Part shown: one piece after another, positions 50,701 to 62,931 of the stretch | Numbering within the stretch: position 1 is the first letter of the stretch | Layout: every line of letters starts with the position of its first letter | NCBI RefSeq assembly: GCF_014193425.1 | Contig: NZ_JACHZG010000001.1 | Span: forward strand, 2,728,001 to 2,792,000 | Source of the DNA: Microlunatus antarcticus | GTDB lineage: Bacteria; Actinomycetota; Actinomycetes; Propionibacteriales; Propionibacteriaceae | Reading direction: 5' to 3' | Length of the DNA: 64,000 nucleotides | Notes under the pieces: model-generated | Told to the model about the DNA's origin: nothing | The model's input: only the letters and a program-made list of their open reading frames with translations | Database searches by the model: none | Translations under genes and position numbers: made by a program

Positions 50701-52686
50701 CCAGTCGGCGGCGACCGCCTGCGCCCCGCCCGGCACGGCCAGCCCGAAGTCGTAGATCCAGGCGCGCTCGGAGTCGCCGGCGTCGAGCTCGTACGGGCGC
50801 TCGTCGATCACGTCGACACCGAGCCGGGTCAGGTGCGGGAGGAGCTGGCTGAGCGAGAGCGACATGTCGCGGCGGAAGATCTTGAGCCGCAGGTCCGCCT
50901 CGTCCACGGGACGGCCGGGGAGCGCGTCGGGGGCGTAGAGGGCCAGGGCCATGTCGGCCCCGCTCTCCAGGTCGGTCAGCGCCGCGAGGTCCTGCCGGCC
51001 CTGCCGCGGGGTGTAGTCCTCCTTGTAGCCCTCCGGCAGCGCGCGGAGCAGCGCACCGAGCCGGTCGGCGGCCCGGGTGCCCCCGAGCAGGTCGGCGAAC
51101 TCGTCGTCCCAGGTGCGCGTCGCGGCGGTGAGGTCGCGCTCGAGGGCGCGCAGGTCGATGGCCTCGTCCAGCGCGGTGGGCCGGCCCGCGGGCATCCGCA
51201 CGACGACGTGCAGCCGCGCCAGGACCGCGTCGGTCACGCGCGCGCTGTCGTCGATGCTCGCCCCGCCGAGGCGCTCGAGCAGGACCTGCTCCATCTTGCG
51301 CCGCACCGTTCCGGTGTAGCGGTCGCGCGGCAGGTAGACCAGGCAGGACACGAAGCGCCCGTACGGGTCCGCGCGCACGAACATGCGCACCTGGCGACGT
51401 TCCTTGAGGTGGGCGATGCGCTCGACGGTCTCGGACAGCTCGGGCAGCGGCGTCTGGAACAGCTCGTCGCGCGGGTAGGTCTCGAGCGTGTCGACGATCG
51501 CCTTGCCGCCGTGGCTGGCGAGGTCGTAGCCGGACCCCTCGATCACGGCCAAGGCCTTCTGCCGCAGCACCGGGACCCGCATGACGCTCTCGGAGTAGGC
51601 CGTCGTGGAGAAGAGCCCGAGCAGGCGGTGCTCGCCGACCACGCGACTCTCCGCGTCGAGGCGCCGGACCCCGATGTAGTCGAGGTAGGCCGGCCGGTGG
51701 ACCCGTGAGCGCGCGTTGTCCTTGGTCACGACGAGCAGCGCGGGCGGCCCGTCGAGGCGGGGCAGCGCGGAGAACGACCCGGCCGGGTCCTCGTCGCCCT
51801 GCAGGATGCCGAGACCCGTGCCCGGGACCGGCACGTAGCGGGCCTCGGCGCCGCTTCCCACGAGGTCGTAGTCGCGGGCGCCGAAGAAGGTGAAGTGGTT
51901 GCCGCTCAGCCAGTCGAGCAGCTCGCGCGCCTGGTCGGCCTCGCCACCGGCGCCGCCGAAGGAGCTCGAGGTGACCTGTTCCGCGAGCTCGGCCGAGATC
52001 GCGACGGCCCGCTCGGCCATCGCGTGCCAGTCGGCCACCGACACGCCGACGAGGTCGAGCACCTCGTGGATGCCCCGTTCGAGGTCGGCCGCGGCGGCCT
52101 CCTCCGACCCGAGCCGCGCGGGGGGCAGCAGCTCGAGGTTCATCCAGGACTCGTGCAGGGTGGCCGGCTCCCCCGCCGCCTCGGCCGAGCGCAGCAGCTG
52201 CGAGAGCCGGCCCTCGGCGTCGCGCAGGACCAGGAACTGCGGGTGGAACACCTCGCGGATGGTCCAGCCCTGACGCAGGACCTCCATCGTCACCGAGTCG
52301 ACGAGGAACGGCAGGTCGTCGGTGACGACCTGGAGCACCGTCGCGCCACCCACCCCGCCCGGGCCGGCCACGCCGGTGGCGTCGTCCTGCTCGCCGAGGT
52401 CCGCCAGCGAGTCGGCGCCGGCCGGGCCGACCACCCGGACGACGTCCTGGCCGGGCTCACGCACGAGGGCCGTGCGGTAGTGGCTCTCCACCAGGGCCAG
52501 CAGGTCGTCGACCGTCCGGTCCTCGAGGTCGGCCGGGTCGACGTGGCGGAAGTAGTGCCACATGAAGGTCGACACCGCGTCCGGGTCCTGACCCAGCTCG
52601 CTCGCGACCCGCCGCCCCGCGGCGGCGACCGCCGCGATCTTGTCGGTCTTGTCCTGCTCGAGCCCGACCTCGTACGTCGTCACCAC
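47707..52686 (-). CDS. gdh: NAD-specific glutamate dehydrogenase, large (GDH180-type)
   Basis: 1659 residues, the size of the large NAD-GDH class. It carries N-terminal ACT-like regulatory segments, a central catalytic region ([35 protein letters not shown] with the catalytic Lys, [17 protein letters not shown]) and a long helical C-terminus. It converts L-glutamate to 2-oxoglutarate plus ammonium, for catabolism. In mycobacteria this enzyme is controlled by GarA, the target of PknG, which links it functionally to the kinase block 11 kb away. GTG start at 52686. Confidence 0.96.
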   Translation of the reverse strand: [1659 protein letters not shown]

Positions 52687-52769
52687 ACCATCCGTCTCTG
52701 CGTCCGACGCACCGCGTCGTGCGTCACGACCACGTTAGACGGTGCCCGGCGGGCTGGTTCAATGGCCGG

Positions 52770-53252
52770 ATGGACATCTCGACCGACCTCGACTTCGCCG
52801 CCGACCCGGCCACGGTGCACGCCATGATGCTGGACCGCAGCTATCAGGAGCAGGTGTGCGTGGCCAGCGAGGCCACCCCCTGGCAGGTCGAGATCACCCC
52901 GCCCCGCACCTGGACCTCCCGCACGCTGAAGGCGCCGGACTCGGCCGCCCGCTTCACCGGCCCCGAGCTCGTCATCCTCGAGGAGACGACCTGGGGCGAG
53001 GCCGCCCCGGACGGCTCTCGGGACGCCGACCTCGTGCTCACGGTCGACAAGCAGCCCGTGTCGCTGAAGGGCAAGCTCCGCCTCGCGCCCGGCGGCCGCG
53101 GCACCACCGTCCGCCTCGTCGGCGAGCTGAAGGTCAACGTCCCCCTGCTCGGCCGCAAGCTCGAGCAGGGCGCCGCCCCGGCCGTGCTGGCCGGGTTCCG
53201 CACGCAGCAGGCCGCTGGCGACCGCTGGCTCGCCGAGCACCAGCAGGCGTAG
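52770..53252 (+). CDS. DUF2505 (SRPBCC-like) protein
   Basis: 160 residues starting MDISTDLDFAADPATVHAMM and ending with GRKLEQGAAP and a helix, as in the actinobacterial DUF2505 family of START/polyketide-cyclase-like folds. May bind a lipid-like ligand; unknown. The ATG at 52770 is divergent from gdh by 83 bp. Confidence 0.88.
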   Translation: MDISTDLDFAADPATVHAMMLDRSYQEQVCVASEATPWQVEITPPRTWTSRTLKAPDSAARFTGPELVILEETTWGEAAPDGSRDADLVLTVDKQPVSLKGKLRLAPGGRGTTVRLVGELKVNVPLLGRKLEQGAAPAVLAGFRTQQAAGDRWLAEHQQA

Positions 53253-53260
53253 CCCTCCGC

Positions 53261-53315
53261 GACTGCGCGCAGATCGCGAACGAAGCGCGGCGTGTCGCAC
53301 GATCTTCGCGCAGTC
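53261..53315. repeat. Long inverted repeat between DUF2505 and vapC
   Basis: GACTGCGCGCAGATCG (53261-53276) pairs with CGATCTTCGCGCAGTC (53300-53315), 15 of 16 positions, around a 23-nt loop. It fills the gap between two convergent genes and likely terminates both. Confidence 0.7.
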
Positions 53316-53319
53316 GGGC

Positions 53320-53700
53320 TCAGGAGACGACGTGCACGCTGCACCGGAGGCCTGGCGCCCTCGCGATCCGGGCGTCGGCGGTGACGAGGCCTCCGCCCAG
53401 ACGTTCGGCGAGAGCGACGTACGACGCGTCGTACGCGGTGAGGTTCGAGCGCAGCTCCCACGCGCGTTCGGCAAGCGGCACCGCTGAGTGCCGGCTGAGG
53501 TCCATCGCTCCGAGCTGGGCGATCACCAGCGCGGCCTCGGTGTCGCTGATCCGCCCGCCCAGGAAGTGCCCGCGAAGTGCGTTGAGCACCTCGGAGTCGA
53601 TCAGGAAAGGCGCGTGGAGCTCGTCCCCCCTCAGCGCGGCACGCGCCGACGCATCCTGGAGCAACGCCTGGACGAGGGCCGAGGCGTCGACGACGATCAT
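53320..53700 (-). CDS. vapC: PIN-domain toxin, VapC family
   Basis: 126 residues. Conserved acids: Asp5 in IVVDASALV, Glu in DSEVLNALR, Asp in LTAYDASYVALAE and Asp in LVTADARIA, the four positions of the PIN ribonuclease site. VapC toxins cut tRNA or rRNA. ATG at 53700 overlaps the antitoxin stop (4-bp overlap), the usual antitoxin-toxin coupling. Confidence 0.93.
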   Translation of the reverse strand: MIVVDASALVQALLQDASARAALRGDELHAPFLIDSEVLNALRGHFLGGRISDTEAALVIAQLGAMDLSRHSAVPLAERAWELRSNLTAYDASYVALAERLGGGLVTADARIARAPGLRCSVHVVS

Positions 53701-53918
53701 CGTCGTGCGCGACCCTCGTCGATCGCTCGAAGTGTGTCCTCCGCCGAGATGCCGAGGCTGGGCAGCGAGTCGAAGATCTCGGCGTTCCGCGTCCGTCGAG
53801 CCGCACTCGCCAGCTCCTTGAGGACCACCGCGTTGACCGAGGATCCCTCTCGAGCCGCGAGCTGCTCCAGCCGCTCGACTACCTCGTCGGGGACGTTGCG
53901 CACGTAGAGGGTCCTCAT
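53697..53918 (-). CDS. vapB: VapB/FitA-type ribbon-helix-helix antitoxin
   Basis: 73 residues: MRTLYVRNVPDEVVERLEQLA is a ribbon-helix-helix (Arc/FitA) DNA-binding start, then a toxin-binding C-terminus (FDSLPSLG ... DTLRAIDEGR). The ATG at 53918 gives the standard N-terminus; a GTG three codons earlier is also in frame. Direct repeats just upstream fit an autoregulatory operator. Confidence 0.9.
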   Translation of the reverse strand: MRTLYVRNVPDEVVERLEQLAAREGSSVNAVVLKELASAARRTRNAEIFDSLPSLGISAEDTLRAIDEGRARR

Positions 53919-53926
53919 GCTGACCA

Positions 53927-53945
53927 TGCTAGCAACGTGCTAGCA
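53927..53945. promoter_or_regulatory. Candidate VapBC operator
   Basis: TGCTAGCA occurs at 53927-53934 and GTGCTAGCA covers 53938-53945. These are two copies of the palindromic core GCTAGC 11 bp apart (one helical turn) directly upstream of the antitoxin start, as expected for ribbon-helix-helix binding. Confidence 0.6.
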
Positions 53946-53947
53946 GA

Positions 53948-54754
53948 TCAGCCCGCCTTCGCCGCGGAACCTTCCGCCCGCCGCTTCTTCGCCGCCTCGA
54001 CGGAGGCGCGGAGGGCGGCGACCAGGTCGACGACCTCGGCCTCCTGGGGCGCTTCGGACTGCTCGGGCACGGGGACGCCGGCGGCCTTGCTCCGCACGAC
54101 CTCCTCGAGCGCCTCGCGGTACGCGTCGGTGTACTCCTCCGGAGCGAAGTCGCCAGACAGCGCCTCGATGAACGACTGCGCCATGGTCACCTCGGCGTCG
54201 GAGACCGAGACCGTCTCGGGCGGCGCGGCGAACTGGCCGTCGCGCAGCTCGTCAGGCCAGAGCATCGTGTGCATCACCAGCAGGCCGTCGCGCGGGCGTA
54301 CGAGGGCCAGGGCCTCGCGGGACCGCAGCGCGACCTTGACCAGGGCGCACTGCCCCGTCTTGACCAGCGCGTCGCGCAGGAGGACGTACGGCTTGGTGCC
54401 CGGCCCGTCGGCCTGCAGGAAGTAGGTCTTGTTGAAGTACGTCGGGTCGACATCCTCCTCGGCCACGAACTGCACGACCTCGACGGCCTTGGTCGTCGCC
54501 AGCGGGAGCGCGTCGAAGTCCTCCTTCTCGAGGATGACCATGCGCCCGTCCGCCAGCTCGTAGCCCTTGGCGATCTCGGCGTACGGGACCTCCTCGCCGT
54601 CGATCTCGCAGACGCGGCGGTACTTGATCCGGCCCCCGTCCGCCGAGTGGACCTGACGGAACGCGATGTCCTTCTCCTCCGTGGCGGAGTAGAGCTTCAC
54701 CGGGATGGTGACCAGTCCGAAGGAGATGGCACCCTTCCAGATCGAGCGAGGCAT
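53948..54754 (-). CDS. ku: Ku protein (NHEJ)
   Basis: 268 residues. The N-terminus MPRSIWKGAISFGLVTIPVKLY is the bacterial Ku signature. The beta-barrel core follows (RQVHSADGGRIKYRRVCEIDGEEV), then TMLWPDELRD and a short Lys/Arg-rich C-terminus. The Ku homodimer threads onto DNA ends and recruits LigD-type activities; the polymerase at 17778-18764 is a likely partner. Next to, but probably unrelated to, the VapBC pair. Confidence 0.96.
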   Translation of the reverse strand: MPRSIWKGAISFGLVTIPVKLYSATEEKDIAFRQVHSADGGRIKYRRVCEIDGEEVPYAEIAKGYELADGRMVILEKEDFDALPLATTKAVEVVQFVAEEDVDPTYFNKTYFLQADGPGTKPYVLLRDALVKTGQCALVKVALRSREALALVRPRDGLLVMHTMLWPDELRDGQFAAPPETVSVSDAEVTMAQSFIEALSGDFAPEEYTDAYREALEEVVRSKAAGVPVPEQSEAPQEAEVVDLVAALRASVEAAKKRRAEGSAAKAG

Positions 54755-54800
54755 GCGACCAGTGTCCTCTGTGCCCTGCGCTTGTCGAGGGGAGCGCTGC

Positions 54801-55349
54801 TCAGCCGGCGGCTGGGCCGTAGGTCAGGTGGACGACGCCGTTCTCGTACGCGGTCGAGCCGAGCAGCGCGAGCGTCGCCCGCGCGCCCCCGGGCGGGAAC
54901 AGGTACGGCCCCTCGCCGAGCCCCACGGGGTAGACGAAGAGGTGGAGCTCGTCGACGAGCCCGTCGGCGATCAGGGAGCGGACGAGCGTCCCGCTGCCGC
55001 TGACGTAGAGGTCGCCGTCGACCTCGTCCTTGAGCTGGGCGATCCGGATCGCGTCGTACGGGAGCACGGTCGCCGGGCCCCACGTCGGCTCGGTCAGCGT
55101 GCTCGACACCACGTACTTGCGGGTGTCGTTGAAGAACGGGGCGCCCGGGTCGTCCTCGACCGTGCGCTGCGACCACGCGGGCCCGAACATCTCGTACGTC
55201 GCCCGGCCGAGCAGGATCCCCGAGGCCGCCCCGGTCAGCGCGCCCGTCTCGGTGATCTGCTCCGGCGTGAACGGGAAGTCCATCGTCCACATCGGCACCC
55301 CGACAGACCCGTCGAGCGTCGTGAACTCGTGCACCTTGATCTTGCCCAT
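54801..55349 (-). CDS. Dihydrofolate reductase family protein (RibD C-terminal fold)
   Basis: 182 residues: IKVHEFTTLDGSVGVP at the start, GILLGRATYEMFGPAW, YVVSSTL and DLYVSGSGTLVRSLIADGLVDEL, typical of the YyaP/YwjB-like RibD_C group. Most likely an NAD(P)H reductase of unknown substrate. ATG at 55349 supported by CAGGAG upstream. Confidence 0.9.
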   Translation of the reverse strand: MGKIKVHEFTTLDGSVGVPMWTMDFPFTPEQITETGALTGAASGILLGRATYEMFGPAWSQRTVEDDPGAPFFNDTRKYVVSSTLTEPTWGPATVLPYDAIRIAQLKDEVDGDLYVSGSGTLVRSLIADGLVDELHLFVYPVGLGEGPYLFPPGGARATLALLGSTAYENGVVHLTYGPAAG

Positions 55350-55451
55350 GAACCGGCTCCTGTCGTGGTCGCCGGTCGGATGCTCCCGCCCGGCGTGGTG
55401 CTCTGACCGCACGACCGCGCCGATCTCATCGGCCCGGCCCGGCCTGACCCG

Positions 55452-55946
55452 TCAGCCCGCGGACGCGTCGAGCTCCGCCGGGGCGTACCAGAGGAGGTCC
55501 CAGCGGTCGACGAGACCGACGAACTCCTCGTCGTCGGCGACGTCGGCGAGGGAACGGCCGGCGACCAGGGCCCGCGCGGCGTCGAGGTCGGGTGAGGCGT
55601 CGGGCTCGTCGGCGAACACGGCCGACACCTGCGCCCAGGTCAGGCCGTGGAGCTGGACCTGGCCGAACTCGCTGCCGGAGGCCTGGACCTGCCCGCCGCC
55701 GACGTCGACGGCGAGGACCGTGCGCAGCCCGGGCCCGGTGAGCAGGGCCCCGAGCCCGGCGTAGCCGAGGGCGACGAAGCCGGCCTCCTCCTCGTCGGTG
55801 GGGCCGAGACCGTGAGCCGCCTGCAGCGCGGGGCCGGGGGCGTACGCGACGAGGTCGCCGAGGTCGTCCCCGGAACGCAGGGCGGTCGCCTGCTCGCGGG
55901 AGACGGGGACGAAGGCGGCGACGCCGTCGAGGCTGGGGGTGCTCAT
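55452..55946 (-). CDS. Hypothetical acidic protein
   Basis: 164 residues, acidic, no membrane segment. The pattern AAFVPVSREQATALRSGDDLGD ... EEAGFVALGYAGLGALL ... RTVLAVDV is reminiscent of the small actinobacterial DUF6912-type proteins, but I am not confident. ATG at 55946 overlaps the WS/DGAT-like stop (ATGA), so it is translated from the same mRNA. Confidence 0.78.
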   Translation of the reverse strand: MSTPSLDGVAAFVPVSREQATALRSGDDLGDLVAYAPGPALQAAHGLGPTDEEEAGFVALGYAGLGALLTGPGLRTVLAVDVGGGQVQASGSEFGQVQLHGLTWAQVSAVFADEPDASPDLDAARALVAGRSLADVADDEEFVGLVDRWDLLWYAPAELDASAG

Positions 55947-57487
55947 GACCGCCGCACACTAGCGCGCCGACGGGCGGCCTCGGCCCGGGCGGCGGCCTTC
56001 GACGCTGCCGCACGCCGTGCGGCCGGCGAGGCGGCCCGCGTCGGCTGGCGGCGCCCGACCTGGTCGGTGGTGTCCAGCAGGTCGCCGACCGCGTCGTCGA
56101 GGCACTGGACGAGGACGTCGAGGTCGTCGATCGCCTCCCGGTCGGCGGTGAGGCCGAAGAACACGCCCCCGTCGTACGAGGTGACGCCGACGGCGAGCAG
56201 GTGCCCGGCGCTGAGCGGCACGACCGGGAACGTCTCCGTCATCCGCGCGCCCCCGGCGAAGAGCGGCAGCTGCGGGCCGGGGACGTTGGTGACCAGCACG
56301 TCGTGCGGGCGGCGGACCGTCTCCGCGGCCACGCGCACCCCGAGGACGTGCAGCGTGGCCGGGGCGAAGCCGGCGATGTCGGTGAGCGTCCGCGCGTCGA
56401 CGGCCCGCCCGCTGTCGCGGTGGGCCTTCGTGGAGTAGGCGACCTGGTGCAGGCGCACCAGCGCGTTCGGCTCGCCCACGGGCAGGTCCTGCAGGTGGGG
56501 CGCGACCTGCACGCCGAGCGAGGAGGTCCCGGCCTCGTCCTCGAGCACGCTCATGGGCACGAGCGCACGGAGGGTCCGCCGGCTCTGGCCGACCCCGCCC
56601 CGGGTCATCAGCCAGGAACGGAGCCCTCCGGCCACCACCGCGAGGACCACGTCGTTCACCGTGTGGCCGTGCGCCTCGTGGACGGCCTGCAGGTCGGCGA
56701 GCGGGACCCGCAGGGTGGCGAAGCGGCGCGACGGCGACACCGTCCCCGCGAGGGGCGAGCCGGCGGGCGGGCGGCCGCCGCGGAGCGCGTCGCCGGCCAT
56801 GTCGCCCAGGCTCGTGCCGAGGGTGCCGCCGACCACCTCGCCCACGGCCAGGGCGATCCCGAGCGCACCGGTGACGAGGCCGCGGAGGTTGTCGACGGCG
56901 CGGACCGGGTCCTGCGCGCTCTCCCAGAGGGCGCCGACGACGAGGTCGGTGGGGCCGGGCTCCAGGGCCGGGTTCCAGGCGCCCGGCGCGCCGAGCGCGG
57001 AGGACTCCTCGTCGGCGTCGAGCAGCACCTGGGCGAGGTCGACGGTGTCGCCGCCGTCGACGAGGGCGAGGTGGGCCTTCTCGACCACGGCCATCCGGCC
57101 GCCCTCGAGCCCCTCGACGACGTGGACCTCCCACAGCGGCCGCGAACGGTCGAGGCGGCGTGACAGCAGCTGGCCGACGAGCTCGCGCAGCTGGTCGGGC
57201 GTCCCCGGCCGCGGCAGGGCCGCCGGGCGGACGTGGAAGGAGAGGTCGAAGTCCTCGTCGTCCACCCACACCGGGGCGGCCAGCCGACCGGGCACGGCGA
57301 CGACGCGCTGGCGGTAGCGCGGCACGTACGCGAGGCGGCTCTCGATCAGCGCACCGATGGTCTCGTGGTCGATCTCCCCGCTCTCGGGGGTCGGCTCGAG
57401 CACGGTCACCGTGCCGACGTGCCCGGGCGTGCGGGAGGTGTCGAGCGCGAGGAGCGAGACCTCGAGGGGGGTCAGACGCTGAGGCAC
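55943..57487 (-). CDS. WS/DGAT-like acyltransferase with altered active-site motif
   Basis: 514 residues. Wax ester synthase/diacylglycerol acyltransferase layout: [21 protein letters not shown] at the start, [18 protein letters not shown], the condensation motif, and later [16 protein letters not shown] and VTNVPGP. The HHxxxDG active site reads AHLALVDG: His139 is kept but the second, catalytic His is Leu140. The enzyme may therefore be inactive or have changed chemistry. An Ala/Arg-rich tail ends the protein. GTG at 57487. Confidence 0.88.
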   Translation of the reverse strand: MPQRLTPLEVSLLALDTSRTPGHVGTVTVLEPTPESGEIDHETIGALIESRLAYVPRYRQRVVAVPGRLAAPVWVDDEDFDLSFHVRPAALPRPGTPDQLRELVGQLLSRRLDRSRPLWEVHVVEGLEGGRMAVVEKAHLALVDGGDTVDLAQVLLDADEESSALGAPGAWNPALEPGPTDLVVGALWESAQDPVRAVDNLRGLVTGALGIALAVGEVVGGTLGTSLGDMAGDALRGGRPPAGSPLAGTVSPSRRFATLRVPLADLQAVHEAHGHTVNDVVLAVVAGGLRSWLMTRGGVGQSRRTLRALVPMSVLEDEAGTSSLGVQVAPHLQDLPVGEPNALVRLHQVAYSTKAHRDSGRAVDARTLTDIAGFAPATLHVLGVRVAAETVRRPHDVLVTNVPGPQLPLFAGGARMTETFPVVPLSAGHLLAVGVTSYDGGVFFGLTADREAIDDLDVLVQCLDDAVGDLLDTTDQVGRRQPTRAASPAARRAAASKAAARAEAARRRASVRRS

Positions 57488-57617
57488 GCGACCACCGTAC
57501 GGCGGCCCGCCGCGCGGGAGGCGTCCGCCGCCCGGGAATCCGGCGCCCGACCGGGCCCACTCCGTATCCTGGGAAGTCGGGTGCCGTCCCGAGCGCCTGC
57601 ACAACCTCAGGGGAACC

Positions 57618-61415
<3,798 letters not shown>

Positions 61416-61422
61416 GGGCGCG

Positions 61423-61818
61423 GTGGGACCGGTCGGCTACCGCGTACGGGGTGCGGTGGACGACGTGGCCCTGTCGGCGCTGCACGACGCGGCGTTCGGC
61501 GGGCGAGGACCGGTGCTGCCCTGGAACGCCCGCCTGCACCGGAACAGCCTGAGCTGGGTCGAGGCGTACGCGGACGGACACCTCGTCGGCTTCGTCAACG
61601 TCGCATGGGACGGCGGGACGCACGCGTTCCTGCTCGACACCTGCGTGGCGCCGGACCGGCAGGGCCAGGGCGTGGGCGTCGAGCTCGTGCGGCGGGCGAC
61701 AGAGGCGGCCCGCGGGACCGGCTGCACCTGGCTGCACGTGGACTGCGAGCCCCGCCTGGAGACCTTCTACGTCCGCTGCGGGTTCTCCCCCACCCCGGCG
61801 GGCCTGCTCCGCCTCTGA
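61423..61818 (+). CDS. GNAT acetyltransferase
   Basis: 131 residues. Single GNAT domain: LLDTCVAPDRQGQGVGVELVRRAT contains the acetyl-CoA loop (Q/RxxGxG/A), ending LETFYVRCGFSPT. GTG at 61423, 7 bp after metH, so cotranscribed. Substrate unknown. Confidence 0.9.
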   Translation: MGPVGYRVRGAVDDVALSALHDAAFGGRGPVLPWNARLHRNSLSWVEAYADGHLVGFVNVAWDGGTHAFLLDTCVAPDRQGQGVGVELVRRATEAARGTGCTWLHVDCEPRLETFYVRCGFSPTPAGLLRL

Positions 61819-62085
61819 CCGGCCTCTCCTGATCTGTGGGCGTGAGCCAAGATCTCGACCAGCGAACCCGCGCCCAGCAGCACCGACAACAGGTCATCGC
61901 GGCCTCGATTGGCAACACCGCGTGCAGCGAGGTACGGATGACGTTCCGCATCTCGATCAGGTCCTGGATCTCGGACAGGCCGATGGCGTGGTTGCTGCGT
62001 GTGGACCGTTTTCGAGAATCTTCTCGAGTTCACGTTCCGGTCCGTCCGTGGCGCAAAGCCCAGGACGAGTGTTTGGACAACCGCA
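61819..62085 (-). pseudogene. Gene debris or unannotated spacer
   Basis: 267 bp of reduced GC without an intact gene. On the minus strand a run reading NHAIGLSEIQDLIEMRNVIR (about 61916-61985) looks protein-like. A different frame continues with RDDLLSVLLGAGSLVEILAH (about 61840-61902), which hints at a frameshifted remnant, possibly of a regulator. The family is not identified. It marks the boundary between core genes and the accessory right end. Confidence 0.3.
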
Positions 62086-62931
62086 TCAGCCCAGCGACAG
62101 ATCCTCCCGCGCCCAGGCGTGAACCGCGCTCGCTACCGTGTCTGCGTCGTCAAGGTCGACCGACTTGTAGATGAAGCCGACGAGGTCCGTCGGCATCCGC
62201 TCTATCGACTCATCCTTCAACAGCAGGCACCGACGGCCGGCCATGAGCATCGCCCCGACCTCGATGACCAGGTTGTAGTTCATCCCACGCCCGCGACGGT
62301 CCTCGAAGAACGCGACGCCGTAGTTGCTTGCCCACATGTGGGCGGCCACGTTGCCCCACAGGTCGTCCACCATCGCTCGCTGAGACGCTAGCAGGAAGTT
62401 CAGGCCGTGCTCTCGCAGAGCCGTTCCCGTGACCGCCAGGGCTGCGGCCACAGGATCGGGACCGTCAGGCACCTCGTCACCGTCGGGGAACCGCGTCATT
62501 CCGAAGACGTTCCCGGCAGACGGCGACGTGGCCGTGAAGGCCGACACCGGACCGAGGAGTTGCGGCGGCGCCAGCGAGGCCGGAATGAGCGGGTGTCGAG
62601 AGTGGGCCAGCTCAGCGCCACCTGGAATGGACTCCGCCAGCAGTGCTGCGGAGTCGTCTCCGACGATAGTCGAGACCCGCTGCCGCCCAAGCGGAGTCAG
62701 CAGCCATGCTCCGTGAGCCTTCTCGGGAGTCGCGTAGCCCGACGTCCGAAGCGACGCGATCACGTTGCCGATCTTCGCTGGGGGTGGAAGCGCGGTGTCT
62801 AGGTAGATCTGAGCGACTGACCGACCAGTGAATGTGCCGTCCTCCGAGCGGGAGGAGGCGATGGACGCGAGGACCAGAGTCCGGTCGGCCATCGCCATCC
62901 TCTGGACGCGGACGCCGATGGGCTCCGTCAC
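62086..62931 (-). CDS. Winged-helix / TIR-like domain protein, putative defence effector
   Basis: 281 residues. N-terminal winged helix (about 15-90: DGTFTGRSVAQIYL ... AWLLTPLGRQRV). The C-terminal half (about 140-275) reads like a TIR-like nucleotide-binding domain: RGRGMNYNLVIEVGAM with Glu224, RRCLLLKDESIERMPTDLVG, then a closing helix, similar to the E-x-G ... K-x-x ... P-x-D-L-x-G pattern of PCTIR/CAP12-type TIR domains. Such domains often degrade NAD+. GTG start overlaps the stop of the upstream winged-helix gene (GTGA). Could instead be a deoxyribosyltransferase-like fold; function is inferred. Confidence 0.7.
   Translation of the reverse strand: MTEPIGVRVQRMAMADRTLVLASIASSRSEDGTFTGRSVAQIYLDTALPPPAKIGNVIASLRTSGYATPEKAHGAWLLTPLGRQRVSTIVGDDSAALLAESIPGGAELAHSRHPLIPASLAPPQLLGPVSAFTATSPSAGNVFGMTRFPDGDEVPDGPDPVAAALAVTGTALREHGLNFLLASQRAMVDDLWGNVAAHMWASNYGVAFFEDRRGRGMNYNLVIEVGAMLMAGRRCLLLKDESIERMPTDLVGFIYKSVDLDDADTVASAVHAWAREDLSLG

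Noticed and set aside
47923-51708. 1261-codon open frame on the plus strand inside gdh
   Set aside because: It is exactly antisense to the well-supported NAD-GDH, Arg/Gly/Val-rich without domains; a high-GC shadow frame.
57488-57617. Possible cobalamin riboswitch before metH
   Set aside because: Only 130 bp between divergent starts and no GCCACTG-type B12-box or matching fold.
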